Positions 37,772 through 50,890 of a stretch of 64,000 nucleotides of DNA are shown here, one piece after another; position 1 is the first letter of the stretch; every line of letters starts with the position of its first letter. The notes under the pieces were generated by a model that was given only the letters and a program-made list of their open reading frames with translations, had not been told where the DNA came from and searched no databases. The stretch is from contig VXCM01001257.1 in assembly GCA_014773175.1 (NCBI GenBank), positions 124,001-188,000 on the forward strand, in the 5' to 3' direction. The stretch comes from Lucifuga dentata. Lineage: Eukaryota > Chordata > Actinopteri > Ophidiiformes > Bythitidae. A program made the position numbers and the translations under genes.

Positions 37772-40700
37772 GCTACCTCCACCCCTTTGTTTTGTTCCGT
37801 TTCCAAACAGGCCTGCATCCTGTCAGGCATAAGAGTCTGTCTCTTCCTTCCTCTCCCTTCTCTTGCTCCTCCATCCATCCATCCTTCCATCCCTCTCTCC
37901 CTCCACGGATTNCCCACTCCCCTCTGTTTGAACTCATTTGGCCCCAGGGAACAAACAAAGAAGGGCCTGTGTCCGGAGAGGAAGAGGTGGTGTGTCACTC
38001 AGTGAGGGGACTATGCTTCTGCTGGTAGCGCTCAATCTAAAACTCCCTCCCTCTCTCTCTTTTTCTGTCTCATTCACTTTCACAAAGGCACAAAACACCT
38101 CGGCAAGGTGTTCCACCATTGGCCTCCTTCATACAGTATTGCCGTTTTGGATAGAAATTGCAGATTTGGAGAATTACTTTCTCAGAGGCAGAAAACACTC
38201 TGATTGGTAGAAAGCCAAGTTTCTGCCCTTGGCTTTTTCTCTGGGCTTTGGTTTAATGTAAGAGTCAGATAAACTGCGGTCGTTTGGCTCTGACCTCTGA
38301 GATGTAACAACCAAAGAGATTATTTCAGCCTCCAGAGCAGCTTTGCTTCTCAGAAATGTTTGAATAGAAAAAAAAAATCCAACATTCATGTAATTTTCTG
38401 AGCGACTTCACCCTTCTGTGATGAAATGTCAAATAATCAATAGCAATCTATCCTTGCTTGCTTGCTGAGTGAATGATTTTAACCATAGCTGTTGAATTGG
38501 CTCATCAAAATGGCTCATCATCTTTTGTCCATTTTAACCTTTTCTTTTTTTATTTGCCAGTTTCAGCCTTTTCTTTTAAACTCTGCCTTTACGGCCAGCA
38601 TCCTGGAGTTGTCTTTTCACTGTTGCAGATGACGCTGGGATTTGGCAGTTGAGCTTCTGGGTCTTCCATTTCTTTTTCTGTCCTGGTTAGATCCATTTTG
38701 TCCTTTTCTCTCAAGACAATGGTGAACATCTTTGTATGAAATCTTCAGTTTCTTGGCAGTCTGACACATGGAATAACCTCAGTTTCTCAAAACAACGGTA
38801 AACTGACATATTTCCTAAGAAAGCTGTTTTGTTTTGGCAATTTTTGAACCCAGAATTGAACTTTAGGAATGTCGCAAGTAAAGACAATTTATTTGCTTGT
38901 TTGAACAGAATACTGGCTTTCAGGTGTGCTAATTAGCATTTAAACAAGATTAATTAAGGATGAGCTAAAAGCTTATCATTAGGACACTGCAGAAAATTGG
39001 ACTTTGGAACATTTTCAGCATTAATGATTAAAGTCTTGGCTATTTATTCAAATCAATTTAATGCCACTTTGGTGAAGAAAAGTAGAAATTTTGATCAAAA
39101 CATGAAAATTCCTCAGTGATTTCCAAACTTTTACATGCTTGTGTATAATACATATCAAGAATACACAGTACTTTCTTGTGTGCTGATGTCTGTGTTTTCT
39201 TTGTATCTTTTTGTGTGTGCTACTATGTTTGTGTGTCCTTGGCGAGGTATTGAGCTTCCCACAGACACACACCACCTTTGTTACTGCATATCCATTACAC
39301 TTCTCTCTCCAACCCGTGACCTTTGTCTCCTTTAATGCTGACACCTCTCAGCCAATCGGTCGGCCCCGTCTGGTGCCCCCAGCCCCTAGTCCTTGACCTC
39401 CACCAGAGGTCAACACCATGACTGAGATTTGATTAACCTCCTGCATTATTCCAGCAGACTGTCATTGTTAGAGAAGAAAAATGGGATGATTCATTTCTTA
39501 AAGTAGAGATGGTACTGGCTGGGAGGATGCAGTTGTGAAAAAAAAGTGCACCACTCATTTTTTAATTAAAATAAAGTGAGTGGAGTTAAAAACAATTTAT
39601 ATACCTTATAGATCTTATATAGAACAGTTGTAATTTTATTTCTCTTAATTACTTAAAGGACCATACTGGCGAGTTTGCATGTTTAAGCCCAGTATATAGA
39701 ACCTGCATACATATTATGTTACTGACAACCATTTTCCAAAACATAAAACCATAAAACCCTATTTTATTTTTACTGTTATTTTTTCAAATCCCCTAATCTT
39801 TCAAAATCAAATATTCAGGTGATACACACACACCTTAAAAGTCAATGTTCCACCTTCTAACAGTTATGCATGATTGTAGAAGGCACGGTCTTTTTAATTT
39901 CTCAGTAAAAGACATCTTCTCCTGGGACTATATTTCCTGGCAGAGACATACGTTGTCTTCCGTGCTGTGTTGGATTGGTAAAAGGACCATACCACCCATT
40001 TTGCATGTTTGAGCCTAATATATTCAATTTTCATACATGTAATGTTACTGACAATCATTTCCCAAAGCATACTACTGGAACGGTGAATTAAAAATGTTTT
40101 TCCTACCTTCCAGATCTCCACTGGTTTCAGTTCATTCTGGTACGCTATTAGAATCACCTTGTTGATACTTGAAATGTTCTTGGGATAGGTAATCCATCAT
40201 CACCAACAACACATGTATTCATGGTTTTTTTTTTTTCCTCGAAATGTCATAATTTTAGTGTTTAGGCACAATAAAAAGCATGAAGTGAATGTATGTCTCC
40301 ACCAGGGAATATAGTCCCAAAAAAAGACCTGTATTTATTAAAAAATTTAACAACTGTGACTTCATAAGGCTGCATAATGATTAGCAGGCACAGCACGGAT
40401 TTTTAAGGTAGGTAAATCACTTGAATATTTGATTTTGAAAGATTAAGAGATTTTGCAAAATATCAGGAAAGCTGAAATAGGGTTTTGTCCTTTGGGAAAT
40501 GATTGTCAGTAACGTAACATGAATATATTAGGCTCAAACATGCAATATAGCTGGTATGGTCCTTTAAATAAAGTTACTTAGTATTGTCCTGTAAAGTATC
40601 TAGATACAGAATCTGATCTTACTACACACATGCTAAATCCTGCTTTAAATCACACAACATGTAGGATTATTCAAACTCTGCAAAGGAGCAAAAATGATCT

Positions 40701-43700
40701 TATGCTAAAGGAGAATTCAGAGACATCAATATTTGCTCTATTTCTGGGTGTGTGTATATGTGAAAGCGACAGACACCTCATTATAAACTTTCTGAACTAC
40801 ACCCATTATGCTTTGACTGGTATTAGATGCTACGTTCTCATCTAACCCCCGCAGTTACATTCCAATGACGGAGAATTCAAACAGAAACTTATGTCAACCC
40901 AAGTCTTTGAGCTATTCTGGGTACAAATGCTGTCTTTCAGGGTTGTCTTGACATTTGAAACTAGAAATGAAAGAGTCACATTTTGGTGCCGGCAAGGCGT
41001 AGGAAGTGTTTCAAGATTACCTGATATAGTTGTTGTTACCTGAGGAAAGCCAGCGTCTCGGAGGAAACTTTAGGTACAAATAACCACAAAGAGATATAGA
41101 CCCGCTGTGTGTTTTCAAAGAACTCTGCAGCAGAATTAATTCTTTCAGGTTGAGGTAATGAAGTGAAAACATATCCAAGAATATATACTGTCTACAGCAT
41201 GTATGACAAATGTGGATAAGTTGACATACAAGATACTGATGCATGTTTACCTGCTGATTTCAGGGTCTGGGTATGCTCAGTGTTGTAGTAGCTAGCTTTT
41301 TTTGCTGCCTAAATAAACAGGGAGAGAAGAGTGTTTATGTTTATTGTGGTTTTATGGATATGAGTCACCTGGAAGTAAGTTTTTAAGGTTTAGTCTGTCC
41401 AGAATGAGAACTATAGCTTTATATTTTGCTACAAATCTATTTAATTTTTGCTCATAAATGTGATGCTGTTTGGCTGCCAGCTGTCGAATCTCCAATTTCA
41501 GAGCTCTTTGCCAGTACATGAATGCACCAGACCAGCAGACCTTTTGAAATCATGAACTTTCACATGGGTTACCATGCAACAATAACATTATTTTTTTACT
41601 TTTTATTTTCTCCATGGCCTCACCAGTCCATGTCAGTGTTTGATGGGGAAGCAGAGACAGCCGTGTGCTACTGTGACATGTGATGTCAGCACCCGTCTCT
41701 TTTCATGTGCAGGAGCTGGGCTTTTTCCAGGAAGGCGTAAAGCACATCTTGCCCTCCTCCATACAGGCTCAACTAACCGGTTGAAGTTGCTAGTACAATG
41801 ACAGAGAAAGACCGTGGACTGGTCGATTATGTCCATACGTGTCCACACATCCAAGCTGGAGGTTGCTTGCAGTGATGGGCAAGAGCTTTATCTTGGAACC
41901 GCCTCACATTTTTTTAACAAAAATAAACTGATCATTACAGTCATGCATATTTTGCAACTTTAGAAAACAGCATAATGGCCAAACAACAAGAGTCTGCATT
42001 GATGTGAGTAACTTGCTGCACATACGAATAAGATCAGAAACAAGCAAACAAGTCCAGTTTAGATGCTTATCAAAACTAACAAAATGCTCTTGGCTGCACA
42101 TGCTCCTTGGAGCATTAAAAAAAACAAAAAACTTTAATGACACGACCAGTACTTTTCTCCTCTATTTCCAAACTGGTGATTAAGCAGTTGATTTCTCTCC
42201 CTGGTATGCATGCTTGGTATTTATTTGATAGTTTGCTGCCAGATGATATTGCATTGTGTTGAGGAAAAAGCAGAGCCTGATCCAACTTTCTTGCTGTGCT
42301 ACCCTGGATTTTTTTTTTTTTTTTTTTTTTCAAGGGCTTTCTGCTCAGAGCCAATGAAATAAAGTGCTACTGATAATTTGAAAGCTTACTTATGATAGTC
42401 TTGATAAAGTTTTTGATTTGAATACACTATTGAATAGGAGTAAGAATCAGAAATGAATGAGAAGATAGGAAGAAGCATTACAAATTACCTCTTGCAGGCT
42501 ATTCATCCCCCCCGTGTAGTGTACTGAATCAGGTTGACAGTATTTGGGGTCTCGTACCATATGGCGGTCCAGCTGTTGCTCCCAGTGGTGTTTGAACAGG
42601 AATCCCCTGCCAAAGATGGCTTTGGGTGTGTTTGTGGTTCCTTCTGCCTGTGTGGTAAAAACTGCCCACCATTACTTTGTGCTATTATACGTACATCTAT
42701 AAAAGCCTTTGGTCATGGGAACGGGGAGCAGGGATGTGGAGTTATATAAAGACCTGTAAGTGTTTTGCTTCTTCTGTTGCCAGTCCTGGGTTACCATGTG
42801 AAACAGTCACATGCACACACACATTCAGCAGTGACATATGGAGCTTTACATTGGTGGCGGTGCAGATTTTGTGTGTATGTGTGTGCTGTGGGAGTAAAAA
42901 CCAGAACATACCGTATATATTTGACTATAAGCCAACCCCCCCATTTTGACCTGCAAATTTAGATTTTCAAAGGAAACCCCCATATAAGCCGACCCCCTGA
43001 TGTTGTTCCATCAATTTATTTCTTTAGTAAATTACCTGTTTTTCTGGGTACTGTCATAGTATTCCTCTGATTTTCTGAAAACAATCCACGTACCGGTAAA
43101 CATGATATTTGTTTCAGCAGCTGATTACCGTAACTGATGGATCACGGCTTACTGGCCGCCGCAAAATGTGCTGAATAAGATGTTTAGTCAGGAAATACAT
43201 CATTCTAAGGTATGATTTAAACTATTTTCCATGGGTAGTGGTAATGGTAGTATTTCCACCGCTGGAAATTTCGTTCTCCAGGATCTGATTTGAATTACTT
43301 GCATATAAGCCGACTGCCCGATTTGCATTGTGAAATTTGGTTAAAAAAAATCAACTCACTTATACTCGAGTATATACGGTAATTCTTGCTGGATTGGTAA
43401 CCATTCCTGTTTTCTTCAATAATCACTTTTAGAAGCCACAGAATCAATAAAAGGAGGCCGCCGACTCTCCATTGACAATATCTGCATCATTAGTGTCTGA
43501 CTGAGTATTTATCACTCCTTTGTAGCATTCTGACCAACCTGAAACGCCGAGCCTTCAGGCAGCAGTATTCAGTTAGGGTTGAAAGGAGTGGCCAAGCACC
43601 TACCGTTTTGGATTTCACTTGCTTGGCTGTTTCAGGTAACAGTTTCAGTTTCTAAACCTGAAGCTTAGACCTCAGGCCCCACCATGCACATGGTTTCACA

Positions 43701-44445
43701 TCCATAGTTTCTACAGTATAGGTAAGAACACACAATAGGCTAAAATAAGCTTTAGGGTGTGAATTCACCTGCAGCTGTGATGCTGTGTGTACATTGTTGT
43801 CTGCGGTGGACGGTATGAATAATGCATTTCTACCTATATTCATTGCCCCAGGTGTCATATTATGAATTTTAATGAAAAAAGAACTTGGTGGCAATTTGCT
43901 GAGACGCTGTTACCACTTTATTAGGTTCACGTTTACGATCCAGTTCAGGTCCAGTACAACAGATCTGCAATAATTCCTGCCTTGTGAAGCTTAAAATGTT
44001 CACTTTTTGTTGAAACTTTGCAGAGGTGTATTGATTCAACTCTGTGGTAACTGTGGTGACGGTGTTATTTTGGACTTCATTATTACTTCTATATGGATTT
44101 TATGTTTTCACACTGTTGGTTGAGTGGGTTGCTTGTTTGTTGGTTTGTTTGTTACTGTAAGGGTGGGGCGTAGCCCAGGGAAGAAAACATCACATTTAGG
44201 TTTGGATCCAGATCCAAGGACGGATCCAGGGTTGTTTTATAATGATTTCTGAACATTGCCAAGATAGCGCATTTTTAAATATTTATGTCAATTTCTTAAA
44301 AAAGTACTACACTAATCTCAATGAAAAAATACTCATATTTTACCAATGATGTACTCCAATGATAGAGATAGTTTGTGCAGTTTGGTTTGAATCCAGCTAA
44401 ATTTTAAAACCTATTTTTTCTTATGACAAATAAAGCAATTAATCC

Positions 44446-44479
<34 letters not shown>

Positions 44480-47400
44480 GTCCTGAGTTTGAAGCCCCAT
44501 GCCAACTGTTATTCAGTTTAGTTTATTTACACATTAAAAAACAACAAACAAACAACATATAAGCATACAAATACATATAACAAACAAAATCATATAAGCA
44601 AAAGAAAGGGAATGTGAGGGAGAATTTGCAAAACAAAACAAAACAAAACAAAAAAAACCTCTAGGGGCTTGTACAAGGCAAATTCTCCATAACATACTGT
44701 ACATGGTCATTTCTGTGTGGAGATTTTATGTTCCCCCCTCTGTTTGTGTTTGATTTCCCCACCAGCGCTGGGAATTTGTCTTTGGGTGTCACATCATAAT
44801 ATTTAGGATGGGTCAAACATAGAGGATAAATTTCCTCAAAGAAGTGTGAGATCAATTTAAAAAAAAAAACAAACAAACAAAAAAAAACAAACACTTATTT
44901 TATTAGAACAAGACAAACTTTCTTTCGGCCTTGGTGGAGATATCACTCTGAGTGCCTGCTAGTATTCAGAAGCATTTTATTAATTTTGTCCACTCCTATT
45001 ACACACAAGGGACACAGAATATTAGAAATGGTTCTAATAACTGACGTAATAAAATCTCCATCTAATAAAGTGGAAATTCAGTGGAAGATGGCCCTTAGGA
45101 GAAAGAGGAAGTGTTGTATTGACTTTGCCTGCTGTGCTGGAGAAGTCTTTAAGAAGGGAAATGTGATAAATGATCTTTATGAATGCCAATAACAGTTTTT
45201 TCAGTTGTATCTAATGAGTGTTGCAGTTGCATATACCCATATTAGCCTTGCATAACCTGCTTCTACCGCTGTCAAGAATAATAAAAATATTAATAATCAA
45301 CTATCACAGCATTGGAATGACACTTAACCACCTTTTCCATAATAAAGTGCAACAGATTTTTCCTCCTGTCTGGGTTTTTAAAGACACAATTCTTCCAGTC
45401 TGTACTAGCCAGTAAAATATAGTGTGAATTGATGGTCTTGGATCCTTACATTTGCCTCTTGTTTTCCAGAGGGAGAGTTTCTCTGTGTATGGAGAGTACT
45501 GCAGTAACCATGAGAAGGCCTTACGACTACTGATGGAGCTAAACAAGATCCCCAACATCAGGACCTTCCTACTGGTGAGACACTGCTCCTATGTTCTTTG
45601 TTTTTCCATGGTAAGACACAAGTCTTATCTGCCCCTTCCTCTAGTTCTGGTTGGATCGAGTTCTAGTCCTTGAATGTTTCCTCTCTGCATCTTTTACTAC
45701 CATCATCCTTTGCCCCTCATTCCTTTCCTCACGGACTCCCTTTTCTCTAATTTCCTCTTTTGTTGTCTGTCCATCCTCTTCCTCTTCCTTCCATCCTATC
45801 AACTCTGTTTCCATCTCAACAGTTGAATAAAGAGAAAAACCGCAACAAGGTCAGAGGGTCTTTTTTTTTTCTGCCCGGACAGGACGCAGCCACCAACAAG
45901 GTCACCTTTTGTTGCTCTTGTAGTGTTTCCGCTTCCAGCTGTTTCCGTGTTTTGACACCCAAAGCTTTCGGCCATGGACAATGAATATATAATGGTGTCT
46001 GGGGCCTTTGAGCGTGGGCCCAACCAATGAAGTCATCTGCAGTTTTGGGGATAGCCAGCTGTGGAGTACTGGCAGCTTTTTGGGGATTGGCTGAGAGATC
46101 TGAGGCCCTGTGCCTGATGGTTTTCTTCCACGGCATTATTCTGACCCAAAGGACTAGAACAGTGGGATTGAAGCGACGCTGTGTTCTTGTGTGTTTTTGC
46201 TTCTTCTGGCCTGTCGCAGAGCAATAAATTGGTTCGGTTTTTAATGTGACATCGATGCTTCCAAAATAAATTCAGTGAAGAGCGTCTGGGTATTTATTGC
46301 AACAAATGCCCAGATTTGCTCAGTATAATTTCAAGCATTGTACTGGTTGTTTTGCTTTGTAAAGCAGCTGAGATAATGGAAAAATCTCAGCTTAAAACCA
46401 AACACAATAAATAAAATTAAAAAAAAAAAAAAATAACATAGTGACCATTAATGCTAATATACAAAACCCAAACAGGATTAATTCAATAACAACGTAGAAA
46501 TAGCAACAATATAGTCCATTTAAGATATTTTGACTTTCCAAAGGATGGATAATTAAACTTAGTTTTTCAAATACTTGAAATGATGACCATTATAAGTTCC
46601 TCATCTTTGTAATTATAGCAGTATAATATGTATTGCCATTGGCTTCTTGTTGCTATTATTAAATTCCAGTGGAGTTCTTTGGTGTTTTAAACTGTTCTCA
46701 TGCTAATTGAACCACACAATGGCACACAATCTAGCTGATCATGGCCAAGAGCCATGATCAGCTAGAGTTTTTTTCTGCATTCTTCTGTTCCTCAACTTCT
46801 CAGTGTTTCCTCAAACAACCACTGAAATGCTGCAGAACCCCCCACTATCCTCTGTTAAAAGGAGTTAAGGAGTTACTATATGATTAGTTTCCTCTCCCCT
46901 TAAACTCATCTCTGATGCCTTCTTTCCCACTGGAGAATACCCAAATGGTTTATCTTGCATGGCTGCTTTTGATCTTTCATCTCAACCCATGAGCTCATAG
47001 CATTTTCTCATGCTAATTGAATCATACAAGCTGCATTCCTACAAAATGCAATGCATAGAGAAACCATGACTGTAACTGTAACTCCTCCCTGAAGACAAGA
47101 AGTTCCTTTAATTCATGCAGGAGAGGGGATTTCTTAAAGACAACATATAGCCTTTGTAATGTTTTAATGTACAAAAACACACTGATCCATTTATAATCTC
47201 CTTTGCTGCAGCACCGCTGTGCACACTGAATGCAAACAGACCATTTTATGTACTGTTTCATAAAAAAAGAGTGTTGGTATATGGTTAATATGTGGTTAAG
47301 TTTCTTAATATTTCAATATTTTGTTTTTTTGTTAGGGAACAAATTACCTGCATTTCTGTGTGGGAATGTTTTCTTTCTGTCTGGTTATACAATAATCCTT

Positions 47401-49116
47401 GCTTTTTGAACAGGGTTGTGTATTAGTCTGTGTGTTTGTGTTCTTCTTCAGCACTGTATGCTACTGGGAGGGAAGAAAAGCACAGATATTCCCCTGGAGG
47501 GCTACCTTCTAACGCCCATTCAAAGGATCTGCAAATACCCTTTGCTACTGAAGGTACCATGCAACTGCTGCACCAATGTAGTGAAGTATGATGATGATGA
47601 TACGAAGTAATAATACACAGCCATTTTCGGCATGTCGTAGCCTGTTCAGACAACTTAACAACTGACACGCTCCATTTGGCCTCTAGAGGTTGTGAACTGG
47701 CTAATACTGGAACAGCCATCAAATGCATGAGAGCAGAAAAAAGCAGAAAATTGCTGCAATATATCTGTTGATCAGCACCAATAATTCAACGATCATTTGG
47801 CCAGCCATTATGGAACAAAAACCGTTTACCCACTGGCATTTCAAGACATCCGATCTCCCCCACCTACTAGCATTTTCATCTGCAAAGTGTAGCGGTTTTG
47901 CACTTGTGTAGGAGGAGATGTTGAAATTCCTATTGGGTGCTGATAGGAGTTCATGAAGGTCAAAGATTTCTTTATGTTCCCGTAAGACACAATTTGATTT
48001 ATTTCTGCAAAGTCCGCAGATTACAGTTGAAAACCTACCTCCTGTTTCCCACCTGTGCCCACAGGAACTGCTGAAGCGGACCCCTAAAAAGCACGCTGAC
48101 TATCCAGCAGTGGAGGAGGCTCTGCAGGCCATGAAAGCTGTCTGCTCTAACATCAATGAGACCAAGAGACAGATGGAAAAACTGGAGGCCCTGGAACAGC
48201 TGCAGTCCCACATTGAAGGCTGGGAGGTGAGAGATGGNGGGGGGGGGGGGGGGGAGTAGGAAGAGTCAGGAGGAAGTAGTTATAAGGAGATCTGTGTGTC
48301 ACGAGGAGGTTGATTGAAGAGGAGAGCAACTGCTTGAGTGCTGAATCCCTGAGAGGAAAGGAGGTCACGGAGAGTGGACGGGCAATGGTGGGGGGAGTGC
48401 TGTGACATTAAGAGGGTAAAATTTGAAGGAAAAAGGTAGGGAAGGTGGTTAGAGAAATGTCCTGCAAAATGGACTTTTAATAGAGCATCTTCAAATGTAC
48501 CACAAGCAGGATTCTGTCAAGGCTTCTGCAAAAAAGAAAGACATGCACAACAAACATGACAAAATAACAGGCGGATTGCTTTTTGAAAGCCCTCAGCTGC
48601 TTCCCTCTCCATCTATCTCAAGAGTTAATCGCTACCGCATCCAAATTCACCTCTCATAGCGCAGGGGCCACTGACGGGGCTTGGGAGCCGAGAGAAGGGT
48701 NCCGCATCCAAATTCACCTCTCATAGCGCAGGGGCCACTGACGGGGCTTGGGAGCCGAGAGAAGGGTCCAGTGCATTTTTCACGCCTCTCTCACCCACCA
48801 TAACAGAGGTTTTGTCTTTGCGGGCACCAATGGGACAATCCGCCTACACAGGGTGCCAAGGGAGATGCCAAGGGGCGCTCTGCCCAATCAGAGGAGAGAC
48901 CCAGGAGGCAGAGAACTGGTCTCACATTCATGAGGAGGGTTATATGAGGAAATTGAAAGATGGAAGTAGAGAGTGGGCCTCTCTGGAGCGTCCCTCTATC
49001 TTCCTGCTATAACAGACCTCTTTTCTCCTCCGTCCTTTGAAAAATGTGATCATTTGACCCAGACTATTGTCCCTAAAACAACACTAAACAAGTACCTTAT
49101 ATACATGAGTATAAGC

Positions 49117-49180
<64 letters not shown>

Positions 49181-50532
49181 NNNNNNNNNNNNNNNNNNNN
49201 NNNNNNNNNNNNNGATGTATTTCCTGACTAAACAGCACATTTTGCGGTGGCCAGTAAGCTGTGATCCGTCAGTTACGGTAATCAGCTGCTGAAATTAATA
49301 TCATGTTTACCGGTACGTGGATTATTTTCTGAAAATCAGAGGAATACTATGACAATACCCAGAAAAACAGGTAATTTGCTAAACAAATAAATTGATGGAA
49401 CAACATCAGGGGGTCTGCTGAGGGAATTCCAAAACTCTATGGAGGAATGTCCAGCACATAGACAGACCCGCATCGACTCAGGTACAGGATAATTACTGAA
49501 AACACGTAATGGGTGAGATTCTTAAAAAAGAAAAAAAAAAGTCAGCATAACTACACAGCTAAATAAGCTACATAACCACCGTGATAATTATAGCTCATTT
49601 GTAAAGCTTTCCTTACCTTCATCAATGCGATTCAGACGAGGAAGAGGAGTCGGAAAAACTTAATGCTAGCTAATGTTAGCTAATGTTAGTTTAATGTTAG
49701 CTAATGTCACTTATGGTAATCAGCTATTTACTGGTACGTGGATTATTTTTAGATATTCATAGGAATACTGTGACAATTCTCAGAAAAAAAACAGGTAATT
49801 TGCTAAACAAATAAATGGAACAACATCAGGGGGGTCGGCTTATATGCGGGTTTCTTTAAAAATCTAAATTTGAGGGTCAAAATCGGGGGTCGGCTTATAG
49901 TCAAGATCTGCTTATAGTCGAGTATATACGGTAATAAGTATTCAGCTTGACTGTATATATCACAGAATATATTTTCTGGTCCCTATTGGGATCTGTAATT
50001 GATTTGTTTGTGATTCCTTCAGTTGAAGGTCATCAGAGGTTACTTGGACACTACAGATTTGTGTTTATGATGGGTTGAAGGGATGTATATTTTGAGTGAA
50101 TACCTCAAACAGACACCATTATTTCTGTTCTCTCCTCCTGAACGATCAGCTGATGGCTTGGAAAGGCACTTTACTGCAACCCGCTCCTCCTCTTCTTCAT
50201 CCTAACAGCATTAATTTCGCTCTCCTTTCCTCTCTCCAGCCACTTTCAGGCTAATCACCTCCAGCTCCTAATGGAGGAGTCTGCCAGTAGTGCCGAATCA
50301 GGCGCAGAGGCATTACTGCTGCTCAGATATACTGCTGACACACATGCATTCACACATTCACACACACACATACACACACACACAAGCAAACCCACCGTCA
50401 CTAATGTATTCATGCACTTCCACACACACACACAAATATACCAGCGTGTAAATGCAGGAAAGTGTAGACATACCTGGAAAGACACATCGCGAAGGCACAC
50501 ACATGCATGCTCCTGTAAGTACACTTGAAAGC

Positions 50533-50576
<44 letters not shown>

Positions 50577-50859
50577 GCCCCCACCTCACCTTAGCACAGT
50601 TAATATGAGGTTGAATCGATTATCTGAAACATTATCCTCTGCCAGGCCCGGTCGGTGTTCACCTTAAGAAACGCTCAGAAATTTCTTTCTTTATTCATGA
50701 ACTCTTGAGCAACACGATCATCCATCATAAATATATACTCATGGGAATCGATTATGAACGCTTGGGAGTGGGCGTGGCCGGCAGGGGTTTCAGCGGATCT
50801 CTGGTGGATCCGTGTTAGAGACATCAAAGAGAATTGGTGAAGTCCAAATCCATATGGTG

Positions 50860-50890
<31 letters not shown>

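Larger units (their letters stand above)
37523..45469 (+). other. prex1: prex1 intron 3 (about 7.9 kb)
   Basis: No exon is recognised inside. It holds (CA)n, a Tc1 relic, nested MITE copies 11/12, a short TATAAGCC-type element and RTE/L2-like debris. 40600-42900 shows nothing I can name. Confidence 0.75.

Noticed and set aside
37489..37998. Antisense 169-codon frame over prex1 exon 3 and the following intron
   Set aside because: It is a shadow of the real exon plus a CA repeat and a frame-neutral N; no splice logic or known protein supports it.
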